Source: Rhizobium sp.
Lineage (GTDB): Bacteria > Pseudomonadota > Alphaproteobacteria > Rhizobiales > Rhizobiaceae
Reading direction: 5' to 3'
NCBI GenBank assembly: GCA_003527225.1
Contig: DPXQ01000044.1
Span: 1 to 64,000, forward strand
DNA: 64,000 nucleotides
Part shown: piece after piece, positions 1-8,579 of the stretch
Layout: each line of letters starts with the position of its first letter
Numbering within the stretch: position 1 is the first letter of the stretch
Notes under the pieces: generated by a model
Told to the model about the DNA's origin: nothing
The model's input: only the letters and a program-made list of their open reading frames with translations
Databases searched by the model: none
Translations under genes and position numbers: made by a program

Positions 1-115
1 GCTTGATGCGCTTGGAGACCACGGCCGGCGAAAGACCGAGCGCACGCGCCGCCGTCGACATGCTGCCCGCAGCAATCACGCGGACAAGGACTTCAAGATC
101 GCCGAGATTGGTCAT
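1..115 (-). CDS. LysR-family regulator, 5' end only
   Basis: Only the first 38 codons are in the window; the gene runs off the left edge. The translated start (MTNLGDLEVLVRVIAAGSMS) followed by a TAARALGLSPAVVSKRIK helix-turn-helix is the N-terminal DNA-binding domain of LysR-type regulators. An upstream ATG meets a stop after four codons, so the start at 115 is well fixed. It is divergent from glcD. LysR proteins often control the divergent operon, so it may control the glycolate oxidase genes; that is inference, and in E. coli this role belongs to the GntR-type GlcC. Confidence 0.85.
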   Translation of the reverse strand, partial: MTNLGDLEVLVRVIAAGSMSTAARALGLSPAVVSKRIK

Positions 116-251
116 GCGTGTGTCATTCTTTCCAAAATTGTCATAAGTCCATAGCATTTGCATGGATTTGTTCAAAGTGGTAAAGAAACAATACCAGTTG
201 AAGCCGCAGGCGCCCCGGTGTATGCCGATCTCGCCACGCGAGGGGAGGACC

Positions 252-1691
252 ATGACAGAAGCCATCCAGTTTCTTGCGCCCGATGCCGCAATTCTTGCCC
301 GCCGCAAGGAGATCGTCGCGGATCTCGCCGAACTCGTGCCGGCCGAACGCCTCGTTCACGAGCCGAACGAGCTTGTTCCCTTCGAGACCGACGGGTTTCT
401 CGCTTATCGCCGCCGGCCGCTCGCGGTCGTGCTGCCCGAAACCACGGCCCAGGTGGCGGCGGTTCTGAAGTATTGCCACAAGTACGGTATTCCCGTCGTG
501 CCGCGCGGGGCAGGGACCTCGCTTTCGGGCGGCGCCATTCCACAGGAGGACGCGGTCGTCCTGGGCCTGTCGGCGATGTCGCGCATTCTCGACGTCGACT
601 ACGCCAACCGAACCGCAACCGTGCAGGCCGGCGTCACCAATCTTTCGATTTCGGATTCCGTCGGCGGTGACGGCTTCTTCTACGCTCCCGATCCGAGTTC
701 GCAGCTCGCCTGCACCATCGGCGGCAATATCGGCATGAATTCCGGTGGTGCGCACTGTCTGAAGTACGGCGTCACGACCAACAACCTGCTTGGCGTCAAG
801 ATGGTCCTCGTCGATGGGACGATCATCGAACTGGGCGGCAAGGCGCTGGATGCGGCGGGCTATGATCTTCTCGGTCTCGTTTGCGGTTCGGAAGGCCAGC
901 TTGGCGTCGTCACGGAGGCAACCGTCAGGCTGATTGCCAAGCCGGAGGGCGCGCGCCCCGTGCTTTTTGGTTTCGACAGCGCGGAAGAGGCCGGCTCTTG
1001 CGTCGCCGATGTCATCGGCGCCGGCATCGTGCCGGTGGCAATCGAATTCATGGACAAGCAGGCGATCGAGATCTGCGAGGCTTTCGCCCATGCCGGCTAT
1101 CCCCTCGATGTCGAGGCGCTCCTGATTGTCGAGGTCGAGGGCTCCGAGGCCGAGATGGACGCGATGCTCGCGAGCATTGTCGAGATCGCCCATCGTCACG
1201 GGGTGAAGACCGTGCGCGAAAGCCAGTCCGCACTGGAAGCGGCGCTGATCTGGAAGGGCCGCAAATCGGCCTTCGGCGCGACAGGCCGCATCGCCGACTA
1301 TATCTGCATGGACGGAACGGTGCCGCTCGGCCAGCTTTCCTTCGTGCTGAAAAAGACGTCTGAAATCATCGACCGCTACGGGCTTCGTGTCGCCAACGTC
1401 TTCCACGCCGGCGACGGCAACATGCACCCGCTGATCCTCTACAACATCAACGACCCTGAGGACGCGGCAAAAGCGGAAGCGGCGGGCACGGAAATCCTGA
1501 AGCTCTGCGTCGATGCCGGCGGCTGTCTCACGGGCGAGCACGGGGTCGGGATCGAAAAGCGCGACCTGATGCGGCATCAGTATGCCAAGGCCGATCTCGA
1601 TCAGCAAATGGCCGTTCGATCGGCCTTCGATTCCGCCTGGACGCTCAATCCGTCCAAGGTTTTCCCGCTCGACGGACGGAGCGCCGCATGA
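252..1691 (+). CDS. glcD: glycolate oxidase FAD subunit GlcD
   Basis: 479-residue FAD-linked oxidase of the vanillyl-alcohol oxidase fold, the catalytic subunit that oxidises glycolate (and D-lactate) to the 2-oxoacid. An N-terminal FAD-binding type 4 domain carries the PRGAGTSLSGG loop and the IGGNIGMNSGGAHCLKYG segment. The C-terminal FAD-oxidase domain has NVFHAGDGNMHP and LTGEHGVGIEK, all typical of the GlcD/LldD2 family. The ATG at 252 is chosen because AGGGGAGG lies just upstream; an in-frame ATG at 162 would add 30 residues that do not look like the family. The stop overlaps the glcE start in an ATGA, indicating translational coupling in a glcDE(x)F operon. Confidence 0.95.
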   Translation: MTEAIQFLAPDAAILARRKEIVADLAELVPAERLVHEPNELVPFETDGFLAYRRRPLAVVLPETTAQVAAVLKYCHKYGIPVVPRGAGTSLSGGAIPQEDAVVLGLSAMSRILDVDYANRTATVQAGVTNLSISDSVGGDGFFYAPDPSSQLACTIGGNIGMNSGGAHCLKYGVTTNNLLGVKMVLVDGTIIELGGKALDAAGYDLLGLVCGSEGQLGVVTEATVRLIAKPEGARPVLFGFDSAEEAGSCVADVIGAGIVPVAIEFMDKQAIEICEAFAHAGYPLDVEALLIVEVEGSEAEMDAMLASIVEIAHRHGVKTVRESQSALEAALIWKGRKSAFGATGRIADYICMDGTVPLGQLSFVLKKTSEIIDRYGLRVANVFHAGDGNMHPLILYNINDPEDAAKAEAAGTEILKLCVDAGGCLTGEHGVGIEKRDLMRHQYAKADLDQQMAVRSAFDSAWTLNPSKVFPLDGRSAA

Positions 1692-2905
1692 GTGAAGTCC
1701 ATATCCCGGGCAATGAGGCCGAAGCAGCGAGCATCATCCGAGATTGCGCCGAAAAGGGCATTTCTCTCGCCATTTCCGGCGGCAATACGCGCAGCGGCTT
1801 CGGCAATGCCGTCAAGGCCGACGTCGGCCTGCGTTCGACGGGTTTGTCCGGCATCACCGCCTACAACCCGGCCGAAATGGTGCTCTCGGCGAAGGCGGGC
1901 ACGCCCGTTTCCGAGATCGAGGCAGCACTTGCCCAAAACGGTCAGGCCATGGCCTTCGAGCCGCCGGATCACCGTCCGGTCATGGGCACGGTGGGCGAGC
2001 CAACGATCGGCGGTGTCTTTTCCGTCAATGCCTCGGGACCACGGCGTATTACCGCTGGCGCCGCGCGCGACAGTCTTCTGGGCGTGCGTTTCGTCAACGG
2101 CCATGGCGAGGTCGTCAAGGCCGGCGGTCGGGTGATGAAAAACGTGACCGGTCTCGACCTGGTCAAAGTCCTGGCTGGTTCCTACGGCACCCTCGGCTTT
2201 CTGACGGAAGTGACCTTCAAGGTCCTGCCGCGCGCCAAGACTGTGGAAACCATCGTCATGTCCGGCCTCGACGACGAGGCGGCAGCTCAGGCCATGGCCG
2301 CCGCAATGGCGCTTTCGGTCGAGGTTTCCGGTGCATCCCATCTGCCGGAAAGTGTCCGCTCGCGCTTCCTCGCAGGCCGCCTGCCGGATGGTCCGGCCAC
2401 CGTCCTGCGCCTTGAGGGGCTCGAAGCTTCCGTCTCCGTTCGCGCAGAAAAGCTTGCCGAGGCGATGAGCCGGTTTGCTCCGGTTTCCCGTCTGGGTGCG
2501 CAGGACAGTGCTGTCCTCTGGCGCGAGATTCGCGATGTCCTGCCCTATGCCGACGGATCGATGAAGCCGGTCTGGCGGGTTTCGATCGCGCCGACCGAGG
2601 GCCAGAAGCTTGTGGCGGCGCTTCGGCTGGAAACCGGCGTCGACGCCTTCTATGACTGGCAGGGCGGTCTCGTCTGGATGCGCATGGAAGCCGACCCCGA
2701 GGCGGAAACGCTGCGCCGCTACGTCAAGGCGCTTGGCGGCGGTCATGCGACGCTCATTCGCGCATCCGATGGTATCCGTGCCTCCGTTCCCGCCTTCGAG
2801 CCGGCGGAGCCGGCCGTGGCCTTGCTTTCGCAGCGGGTAAAGGCGAAATTCGACCCGAAGGGAATCTTCAATCCAGGCCGAATGACGACAGGAGACCGGG
2901 CATGA
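1688..2905 (+). CDS. glcE: glycolate oxidase FAD-binding subunit GlcE
   Basis: 405-residue partner of GlcD with an N-terminal FAD-binding type 4 domain (GGNTRSGFG near residues 30-40, then PDHRPVMGTVGEPTIGGVFS). The C-terminal half is shorter and more divergent than in GlcD and ends in FDPKGIFNPGRM, the usual C-terminal family signature. In E. coli all three Glc subunits are needed for glycolate oxidase activity. It starts within the glcD stop (ATGA) and ends with an ATGA overlap into the small membrane protein gene, so the genes are almost certainly co-translated. Length is slightly above the E. coli GlcE (about 350 residues), as is common in rhizobia. Confidence 0.93.
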   Translation: MSEVHIPGNEAEAASIIRDCAEKGISLAISGGNTRSGFGNAVKADVGLRSTGLSGITAYNPAEMVLSAKAGTPVSEIEAALAQNGQAMAFEPPDHRPVMGTVGEPTIGGVFSVNASGPRRITAGAARDSLLGVRFVNGHGEVVKAGGRVMKNVTGLDLVKVLAGSYGTLGFLTEVTFKVLPRAKTVETIVMSGLDDEAAAQAMAAAMALSVEVSGASHLPESVRSRFLAGRLPDGPATVLRLEGLEASVSVRAEKLAEAMSRFAPVSRLGAQDSAVLWREIRDVLPYADGSMKPVWRVSIAPTEGQKLVAALRLETGVDAFYDWQGGLVWMRMEADPEAETLRRYVKALGGGHATLIRASDGIRASVPAFEPAEPAVALLSQRVKAKFDPKGIFNPGRMTTGDRA

Positions 2906-3282
2906 CCGAACCGACTTCGCCGACGCCGCAGCCCCGCCCGCAGGACAACTGGATGGAGCCGGGCAAGCTGAATGTCCAGATCATCTACGTCCTCTATCTC
3001 GTCAGTTTCGCGATCGGCATCAGCGCCATCGTCGGCGTTGTCTTTGCCTATCTGAATCGAGGGAAATCGCCCGACTGGCTCGAGACCCACTATACCTGGG
3101 CCGTTCGCACCTTCTGGATCGGCGTCTTGTACGCGCTGATATCGGCGGTGCTGACGGTCGCCTTTGTCGGCATCCTACTCGCAATCGGCACGGTCGTCTG
3201 GATCGTTGTGCGCTGCATTGTCGGATTGCAGAAGGTGACGAACGAACAGCCGATCGACAAACCGCTGAGCTGGTGGTTCTGA
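2902..3282 (+). CDS. small membrane protein of the DUF4870 type, inside the glc operon
   Basis: 126 residues with a proline-rich N-terminus (TPQPRPQDN), then three hydrophobic segments at roughly residues 25-48, 65-85 and 85-105, and a short polar tail ending KPLSWWF. The pattern LYLVSFAIGISAIVGVVFAY followed by W(L)ETHYTWAVRTFW resembles COG3671/DUF4870 predicted membrane proteins. Its function is unknown. It overlaps glcE by four bases and precedes glcF, so it is translated as part of the glycolate oxidase operon. It could help anchor the complex at the membrane, but nothing in the sequence proves that. Confidence 0.8.
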   Translation: MTEPTSPTPQPRPQDNWMEPGKLNVQIIYVLYLVSFAIGISAIVGVVFAYLNRGKSPDWLETHYTWAVRTFWIGVLYALISAVLTVAFVGILLAIGTVVWIVVRCIVGLQKVTNEQPIDKPLSWWF

Positions 3283-3352
3283 GACGCGTCTTTCCCAAAC
3301 GCTTACATGCGATTGCGCCGCGCACCACCCCCGACACTCTGGAGTTCTGAAC

Positions 3353-4657
3353 TTGCAGACCAATTTCACCGCCGAACAGCTGGCCGACCCGCATGTCGCG
3401 GAGGCCGAGAAGATCCTGCGCAAATGCGTGCATTGCGGTTTCTGCACGGCGACCTGTCCTACCTATGTCACGCTCGGCAACGAGCTCGACAGTCCACGCG
3501 GGCGTATCTATCTCATCAAGGACATGCTGGAAAACGGCCGCGCCGCGGACGAGCAGATCGTTACCCATATCGACCGCTGTCTGTCCTGCCTTGCCTGCAC
3601 GACGACCTGCCCCTCGGGCGTCGATTACATGCATCTCGTCGATCACGCCCGCATTCATATCGAGAAGACATACCAGCGCCCGCTCGCCAATCGCCTGACC
3701 CGCAACGTTCTGGCGATGGTGTTGCCCTATCCGGCGCGCTTCCGCGTGGCGCTTGGACTTGCCCGCATCGGGCGCCCCTTCGCGGGCCTGCTGAAGCGCA
3801 TTCCAGCTTTGAAGCCGTTCGGCGCCATGCTCGATCTGGCTCCCGGTGCGATCCCGGCCGCTTCCGACTTCGCCAAGCCAGGCAGCCACTCGGCCAAGGC
3901 CGATAAGCGCGGCCGCGTTGCCATCCTCACGGGTTGCGCGCAGCCCGTGCTCGATCCGGGCATCAACGAGGCGACCATCAACCTGCTGACGCGGCTCGGC
4001 GTCGAAGTGGTCGTGCCCGAAGGCGAGGGCTGCTGCGGCGCGCTGGTCCATCATATGGGCCGCGAGGAGCAGGCGCTCGACTCCGCCCGTCGCAATGTCG
4101 ACGCCTGGACCCGCGAGATCGAGAAGGGTGGGCTCGATGCGATCATCATCACCGCCTCGGGCTGCGGCACGACGATCAAGGATTACGGCTACATGCTGCG
4201 GCTTGATCCGGCCTATGCGGCAAAGGCCGCGCGCGTCTCGGCCCTGGCGAAGGACGTCACGGAGTATCTGGGAACGCTCAATCTGCCGGTTCTGACGCCG
4301 AAGCAACTGGTGGTCACCTATCACTCCGCCTGCTCCATGCAGCATGGCCAGAAAATCACAGCCCTGCCCAAGATGCTTCTGAAGATGGCTGGTTTTACCG
4401 TGCGCGATCCGGCCGAGGGCCATCTCTGCTGCGGTTCCGCCGGTACCTACAATATCATGCAGTCGGAAATCTCCGAGAAGCTGAAGGCGCGCAAGGTCAA
4501 GAACATCGAAGCAACCCGCCCCGACGTCATCGCCACGGGCAATATCGGCTGCATGACGCAGATCGGTTCAGGAACAGCGGTTCCGATCGTGCACACAATC
4601 GAGCTTCTCGATTGGGCCTATGGTGGCAAGCGTCCGGCCAAATTAGCAGATCTATAA
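3353..4657 (+). CDS. glcF: glycolate oxidase iron-sulfur subunit GlcF
   Basis: 434-residue iron-sulfur subunit that passes electrons from GlcDE to the membrane quinone pool. Two [4Fe-4S] motifs lie near the N-terminus: CVHCGFCTATCP and CLSCLACTTTCPSG. Two CCG domains follow, marked by GEGCCGALVHHMG and HLCCGSAGTYNI, as in the GlcF/heterodisulfide-reductase family. The start is a TTG at 3353, supported by TCTGGAG eight bases upstream and by the MQTNFTAEQLAD N-terminus common to rhizobial GlcF. It lies 70 bases after the small membrane protein gene, the same operon by direction and function. Confidence 0.95.
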   Translation: MQTNFTAEQLADPHVAEAEKILRKCVHCGFCTATCPTYVTLGNELDSPRGRIYLIKDMLENGRAADEQIVTHIDRCLSCLACTTTCPSGVDYMHLVDHARIHIEKTYQRPLANRLTRNVLAMVLPYPARFRVALGLARIGRPFAGLLKRIPALKPFGAMLDLAPGAIPAASDFAKPGSHSAKADKRGRVAILTGCAQPVLDPGINEATINLLTRLGVEVVVPEGEGCCGALVHHMGREEQALDSARRNVDAWTREIEKGGLDAIIITASGCGTTIKDYGYMLRLDPAYAAKAARVSALAKDVTEYLGTLNLPVLTPKQLVVTYHSACSMQHGQKITALPKMLLKMAGFTVRDPAEGHLCCGSAGTYNIMQSEISEKLKARKVKNIEATRPDVIATGNIGCMTQIGSGTAVPIVHTIELLDWAYGGKRPAKLADL

Positions 4658-4720
4658 TATTAGCAGGCTACGGTGAGCCCGCCGGCCTGGAGGCTTTCCG
4701 GGAATGCAGGAGGTTTGGCG

Positions 4721-5188
4721 ATGCTTACAAGGACTGCTTTTGCCCTGCTTATGACGCTTGCGGGCGCGTGCGAAGCGCAGGCCGCCGAGCGCATATACTG
4801 TGCCGTGGACGACGCCTATATCAAGATGTCCCTGGAAAGCGGTTTCGACGCTGCGGGCGGCAACAAGCTCATTCATTTTCGCGGTGCCCTGACCCTCAAG
4901 GATTCGAAAGTGCCGGGCCTCGTCGAGACAATGCTCCTGAACTCGGGAATGCTGCGACAGCGCTGGATGGACGGAAAGGACCTTCGTCTGCTGGTCTATT
5001 CCGAAACGAGCGGCGATGGACCCTTCGCGGCGCTGGAGCTGACAATAGAGACTTCCGCTACGGCCAGCGATCCGGATCGATTTGAAGGTCGCTATGCCGT
5101 GGTGATCGAGACAGCGGAGAAGAAAAGCTCAACCCCGCGCAAAACTGCAATGTCGCGCGAGGGAGATCTCTTGTGTGAACTGAAGTAA
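4721..5188 (+). CDS. small exported protein of unknown function
   Basis: 155 residues. The N-terminus MLTRTAFALLMTLAGACEAQ plus AA is a clear Sec signal peptide with cleavage near the AQA|AE junction. The mature part has two widely spaced cysteines (near residues 27 and 152) that could form a disulfide. I recognise no domain. The ATG at 4721 is preferred over a GTG at 4673 because CAGGAGGT lies seven bases upstream and because this start gives a clean signal peptide. It follows glcF by 63 bases and may be transcribed with it, but need not be functionally linked. Confidence 0.75.
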   Translation: MLTRTAFALLMTLAGACEAQAAERIYCAVDDAYIKMSLESGFDAAGGNKLIHFRGALTLKDSKVPGLVETMLLNSGMLRQRWMDGKDLRLLVYSETSGDGPFAALELTIETSATASDPDRFEGRYAVVIETAEKKSSTPRKTAMSREGDLLCELK

Positions 5189-5189
5189 G

Positions 5190-5211
5190 GGGCGGCGTCG
5201 ACGTGCCGCCC
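5190..5211. terminator. hairpin between convergent genes
   Basis: GGGCGGC / GCCGCCC, a perfect 7-bp stem with an 8-base loop, fills the 30-bp gap between the exported-protein gene and the convergent outer-membrane protein gene. There is no clear T-run, so it may act as a weak bidirectional terminator or only stabilise the RNAs. Confidence 0.5.
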
Positions 5212-5218
5212 ATCCGGA

Positions 5219-5887
5219 TTACCAGCGGAACGTCAGACCCGCATTGATCGCATTGGTCATGATGTTGGACCTGAGGCTCGCACCGCTGTCGATATCGACG
5301 TCGACCCACGAATAGTTGCCCTTGTATTCAACAAAGGTGGACCAGTTGTCCGTGATGCCGTAGGCGATGCCCGCCTGTGCCTGGATGGTCGCGCCGCCGA
5401 ACTGATAGTTGAAGGTCGTGCCGGACGCCCGCGTCACTTCGACATGCGGAACATTGATACCCGCGCCCGCGCCGATATAGGGCGTGAACTTCGTGCCTTC
5501 GATCGGCATGCGGTAGAGTGCATTGAGGGTCAACAGATTGAGGCCGTCGGTATATTCGAAATGGCTCCAGCCAGACGCCGCCAGGGTTGCGTCGTCCGCA
5601 TAGACCTTTGCATGGGTGTAATCGAGCGAGACGCCGAGATTGGGCTGGCCCAGTTCTTCCATCCACCACGTGCCACGAATGCCGTAATAGGGCGGCATTG
5701 CAAAGGAGTTGCCTTCCCATCCCGCATTGAAATCTGCCTGGTCGGACACGATGACATCGCTGTCGGGTGCCGACTGCACGCCGCCGTAGACCGAGATCGC
5801 CATTTCCGCCCGGGCGACGGAAGCCCCGAGCAGGACTGCGGTGATGGCCGCGGCGGAACATGAAAGGGAAGCGGTTCTCTTTTTCAT
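5219..5887 (-). CDS. outer-membrane beta-barrel protein, lipid A oxidase (LpxQ)-like
   Basis: 222 residues with a signal peptide (MKKRTASLSC...ASVARA|EMAISVYGG) and alternating-strand aromatic segments ending in INAGLTFRW; a terminal aromatic residue is typical of outer-membrane barrels. It belongs to the Opa/OmpA-like barrel group (PF13505 type). The conserved-looking blocks GWEGNSFAMPPYYGIRGTWW and FEYTDGLNLLTLNALYR match my memory of rhizobial LpxQ, which oxidises the proximal lipid A glucosamine in the outer membrane. This is family recognition without alignment, so a generic porin-like protein remains possible. Start: the ATG at 5887 is at the signal peptide; an upstream ATG 11 codons earlier would spoil it. 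Confidence 0.7.
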   Translation of the reverse strand: MKKRTASLSCSAAAITAVLLGASVARAEMAISVYGGVQSAPDSDVIVSDQADFNAGWEGNSFAMPPYYGIRGTWWMEELGQPNLGVSLDYTHAKVYADDATLAASGWSHFEYTDGLNLLTLNALYRMPIEGTKFTPYIGAGAGINVPHVEVTRASGTTFNYQFGGATIQAQAGIAYGITDNWSTFVEYKGNYSWVDVDIDSGASLRSNIMTNAINAGLTFRW

Positions 5888-6092
5888 CGTACTACCCGAT
5901 TCGATTATTCGTGTTTTCACATATGTAGTTTGTCGGGATCGGGATGTCTGTTTCCGATTTGCATCACCTACGTTCGAAAAAGGTGGTGATGAGCGATTTT
6001 ATTTGCCGATCGTCAAGTTCGATTCATTCAGGCGCTTTCCCGATCCCGCCGAATCCACGCATTCCGCATCGATCAGCCGCGAACTACACATG

Positions 6093-6121
6093 AAAAGGGC
6101 GCGCGGTGATCCGCGCGCCCT
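6093..6121 (-). terminator. Rho-independent terminator for the first L,D-transpeptidase gene
   Basis: A perfect 11-bp stem (AGGGCGCGCGG / CCGCGCGCCCT, loop TGAT) lies 27 bases past the stop of the minus-strand gene at 6148. Read on the minus strand it is followed by TTTTC, as expected for an intrinsic terminator. Confidence 0.8.
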
Positions 6122-6147
6122 GCCATTTCGTCGCATATGAATGCTTG

Positions 6148-6843
6148 TCAGCCGCCGAATACGGTTCGAAGGAAATCGATGCCCTTGTCTTCGAAGCTGA
6201 CCTTGCCCTGCCGGTTTCCGGGACCGACGACGATCACCTTATTGCCGACCGAAGCGCGCTGGTAGAGGTGCTCGACGTCCTTGTTCATCATGCGGATGCA
6301 GCCGGACGACATGTTGAGCCCGATGGTCCAGGGCTGGTTGGTGCCGTGAATGCGAAAGATCGTGTCCCGGCCGCCCTTGTAGAGGTACATGGCGCGTGCA
6401 CCGAGCGGATTGTCGATGCCACCTTTCTGGACGATGGGCAGGTGATGGCCCTTGGCGGCTTCGCGGGCGCGCATGCTTGCCGGCGGCCTCCAGGACGGCC
6501 ATTCCTCCTTGCGCCCGATCTTGACGATGCCCGACCAGCCGAAGCCCTCGCGGCCGACACCGACGCCGTAACGGGTCGCGCGGTTCTGGCCCTCGACAAA
6601 GTAAAGAAACTTGTTGTTTGTATCGATGATGATCGTACCGGGCTTCTCGTTGGTAACGAGACGCACGACACGGCGATTGAACTTCTCGGCCGGCTTCTTC
6701 TGCTGGGCGACAAAAGTAACGTCACTCGGAATGTCGGCAACAATTCCGGGTCGGGCGCCGCTGAAGGCATTGGCTGGTATTGGTGCAAGCACGCTGGTCG
6801 CAGCGATGGCGGCGGCTGCCACCACGGACAAGTATTTCGGCAT
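6148..6843 (-). CDS. L,D-transpeptidase (YkuD domain), exported
   Basis: 231 residues with a signal peptide (MPKYLSVVAAAAIAATSVLA...ANA|FSG) and a C-terminal YkuD catalytic domain. The catalytic signature HGTN (His166) and SSGCIRM (Cys182) is intact. Such enzymes make 3-3 peptidoglycan cross-links or attach proteins to the cell wall in the periplasm; many Rhizobiales carry numerous paralogs. The block NPLGARAMYLY just before the catalytic His is typical of the alphaproteobacterial branch. A second copy follows upstream on the same strand at 6982-7728. Which reaction this paralog performs cannot be told from sequence. Confidence 0.92.
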   Translation of the reverse strand: MPKYLSVVAAAAIAATSVLAPIPANAFSGARPGIVADIPSDVTFVAQQKKPAEKFNRRVVRLVTNEKPGTIIIDTNNKFLYFVEGQNRATRYGVGVGREGFGWSGIVKIGRKEEWPSWRPPASMRAREAAKGHHLPIVQKGGIDNPLGARAMYLYKGGRDTIFRIHGTNQPWTIGLNMSSGCIRMMNKDVEHLYQRASVGNKVIVVGPGNRQGKVSFEDKGIDFLRTVFGG

Positions 6844-6981
6844 AATGGAATTCCCCCTAAGATCGTACCGCGAGCGAGCCTTAGCTGACTCGCTTGCGGT
6901 TTCAAGTCAAAAATCTATTCGGTAAAGCAAAATTGAAGAGAGGTCGTGTAACAGTATTCGGAGAAATCCATACTGTGGGAC

Positions 6982-7728
6982 TTATATCACAACAACCGTC
7001 GTTCCGACCTTCACGCGCTCGTAAAGATCGACCACGTCTTCGTTGCGCATGCGGATGCAGCCGGACGAAACCGCATTGCCGATCGTCCAGGGCGCGTTGG
7101 TGCCGTGGATGCGGTAGAGGGTCGAGCCGAGATACATGGCGCGGGCGCCGAGCGGGTTCTGTGGGCCGCCATCCATGCGGGCGGGCAAATAGTGGCCCTT
7201 GGCGGCCTCGCGGGAAATCATCTCTTGCGGCGGCGTCCAGCTCGGCCATTCGGCCTTGCGGGTAACCTTGTGCTCGCCGGCCCATTCGAAGCCCGGCTTG
7301 CCGACGCCGACACCATAACGGCGCGCCATCCCGTTGCCGAGCACGAGATAGAGGAAGCGGTTATTGGTGTCGATGACGATGGTGCCCGCTGCTTGTGTCG
7401 TTTCATATGCCACCATCTGCGGCAGATAGATCGGGTCCATCTGGGTTTTCACCGGCCTGTCCGGCTTCACGGCGGCCACCGTTTGGACACCGGCCGGCCG
7501 ATCGACCCCGCGACTGATCTGACGGCGGGGCGTGGCCGCAAGCGGCCTTTGGGCGCGCGGTGCGTAGACGACGGGACGGACGCTGCCGCCCAGCTGCATC
7601 ACCCAGGGGGCGCTGAGATCGGGGCTGAGGATCACCGGCGGGCGGTTTCCATAGCGGTCTTTGGCTTGAGCCGGATGGCCAAACGGCAATAGGAGGCACG
7701 CAGCCAGGAACAGGGACTTCTTGATCAT
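6982..7728 (-). CDS. L,D-transpeptidase (YkuD domain), second copy
   Basis: 248 residues: signal peptide (MIKKSLFLAACLLLPFGHPA QA), then a proline/arginine-rich linker of about 85 residues, then a YkuD domain with HGTN (His208) and SSGCIRM (Cys224). The domain shares long blocks with its neighbour (GARAMYL, HGTNxPWTIG, SSGCIRM), so the pair is probably an old tandem duplication. The basic linker is absent from the first copy and could bind the cell wall. 138 bases separate the genes and a strong terminator lies only after the downstream one, so co-transcription is possible. Confidence 0.92.
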   Translation of the reverse strand: MIKKSLFLAACLLLPFGHPAQAKDRYGNRPPVILSPDLSAPWVMQLGGSVRPVVYAPRAQRPLAATPRRQISRGVDRPAGVQTVAAVKPDRPVKTQMDPIYLPQMVAYETTQAAGTIVIDTNNRFLYLVLGNGMARRYGVGVGKPGFEWAGEHKVTRKAEWPSWTPPQEMISREAAKGHYLPARMDGGPQNPLGARAMYLGSTLYRIHGTNAPWTIGNAVSSGCIRMRNEDVVDLYERVKVGTTVVVI

Positions 7729-7943
7729 CGGACGGACTCGCTACTTTTCACCGAGGATGGCAAAGGGCCGAACCGGCCCGGATGGACGCACCGTGCCATC
7801 CTTCCTTTGGACAATTGGTAAATCCGCGTTCATTAAAAGGCCCACGATCCCATAAACCTTTCGTGAGGGTTAGCATCCGGTTTGGAAAAACAGTGAACAA
7901 ATGGTAAACGCGAGCCTCGGTTGCTGAGAGGGAATCATCTACC

Positions 7944-8576
7944 ATGGAAAAGACGGGACTCGTTACCGGTGAAGATGGGTTGGAGCGCTGCTCCTGGCAC
8001 GGCAACCTCGAGGACTACCGCCGCTATCACGACGAGGAATGGGGGCGTCCGGTCATTGACGACAACCGCCTCTTCGAGAAGGTCTGCCTCGAAGGCTTCC
8101 AGTCCGGCCTCTCTTGGCTGACAATCCTGCGCAAGCGGGACAATTTCCGCGCCGCCTTCGCCGGCTTCGATTTCGCCAGGGTGGCGCTCTTCGGAGAGGA
8201 TGACATCGTCCGCTGCCTCGCCGATTCCGGTATCGTGCGCCATCGCGGCAAGATCGTCTCGACCATCAACAATGCCGGGCGGGCTGTCGAACTGAAGGCG
8301 GAATTCGGCTCGCTTGCCCGTTATTTCTGGAGCTTCGAGCCAGGCGTCGACGAGCGCCCCGCGCGGGTCGACTATCCGATGCTTGTGGCCAATCCGACAA
8401 CGCCGACCTCGGTTCGCCTGTCGAAGGATCTGAAGAAGCGTGGCTGGAGCTTCGTCGGCCCGACCACGGTCTATGCCTTCATGCAGGCGATGGGCCTCGT
8501 CAACGACCACATCGAGGGCTGCTGCTGCCGGGAAAGAGTGGAAGCCATGCGCGGCGCCTTCGTGCGCCCGCGCTGA
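7944..8576 (+). CDS. tag: DNA-3-methyladenine glycosylase I
   Basis: 210 residues, family Tag (helix-hairpin-helix glycosylase superfamily). It excises 3-methyladenine from alkylated DNA as the first step of base excision repair. The four zinc ligands known from E. coli Tag have counterparts here: Cys16 and His29 (in RYHDEEWG), and His189 and Cys193 (in NDHIEGCCC). The segment EGFQSGLSWLTILRKRDNF matches the family core. Length is slightly above the E. coli enzyme (187 residues). The neighbouring HAD gene is convergent, with only three bases between stops. Confidence 0.95.
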   Translation: MEKTGLVTGEDGLERCSWHGNLEDYRRYHDEEWGRPVIDDNRLFEKVCLEGFQSGLSWLTILRKRDNFRAAFAGFDFARVALFGEDDIVRCLADSGIVRHRGKIVSTINNAGRAVELKAEFGSLARYFWSFEPGVDERPARVDYPMLVANPTTPTSVRLSKDLKKRGWSFVGPTTVYAFMQAMGLVNDHIEGCCCRERVEAMRGAFVRPR

Positions 8577-8579
8577 GCA

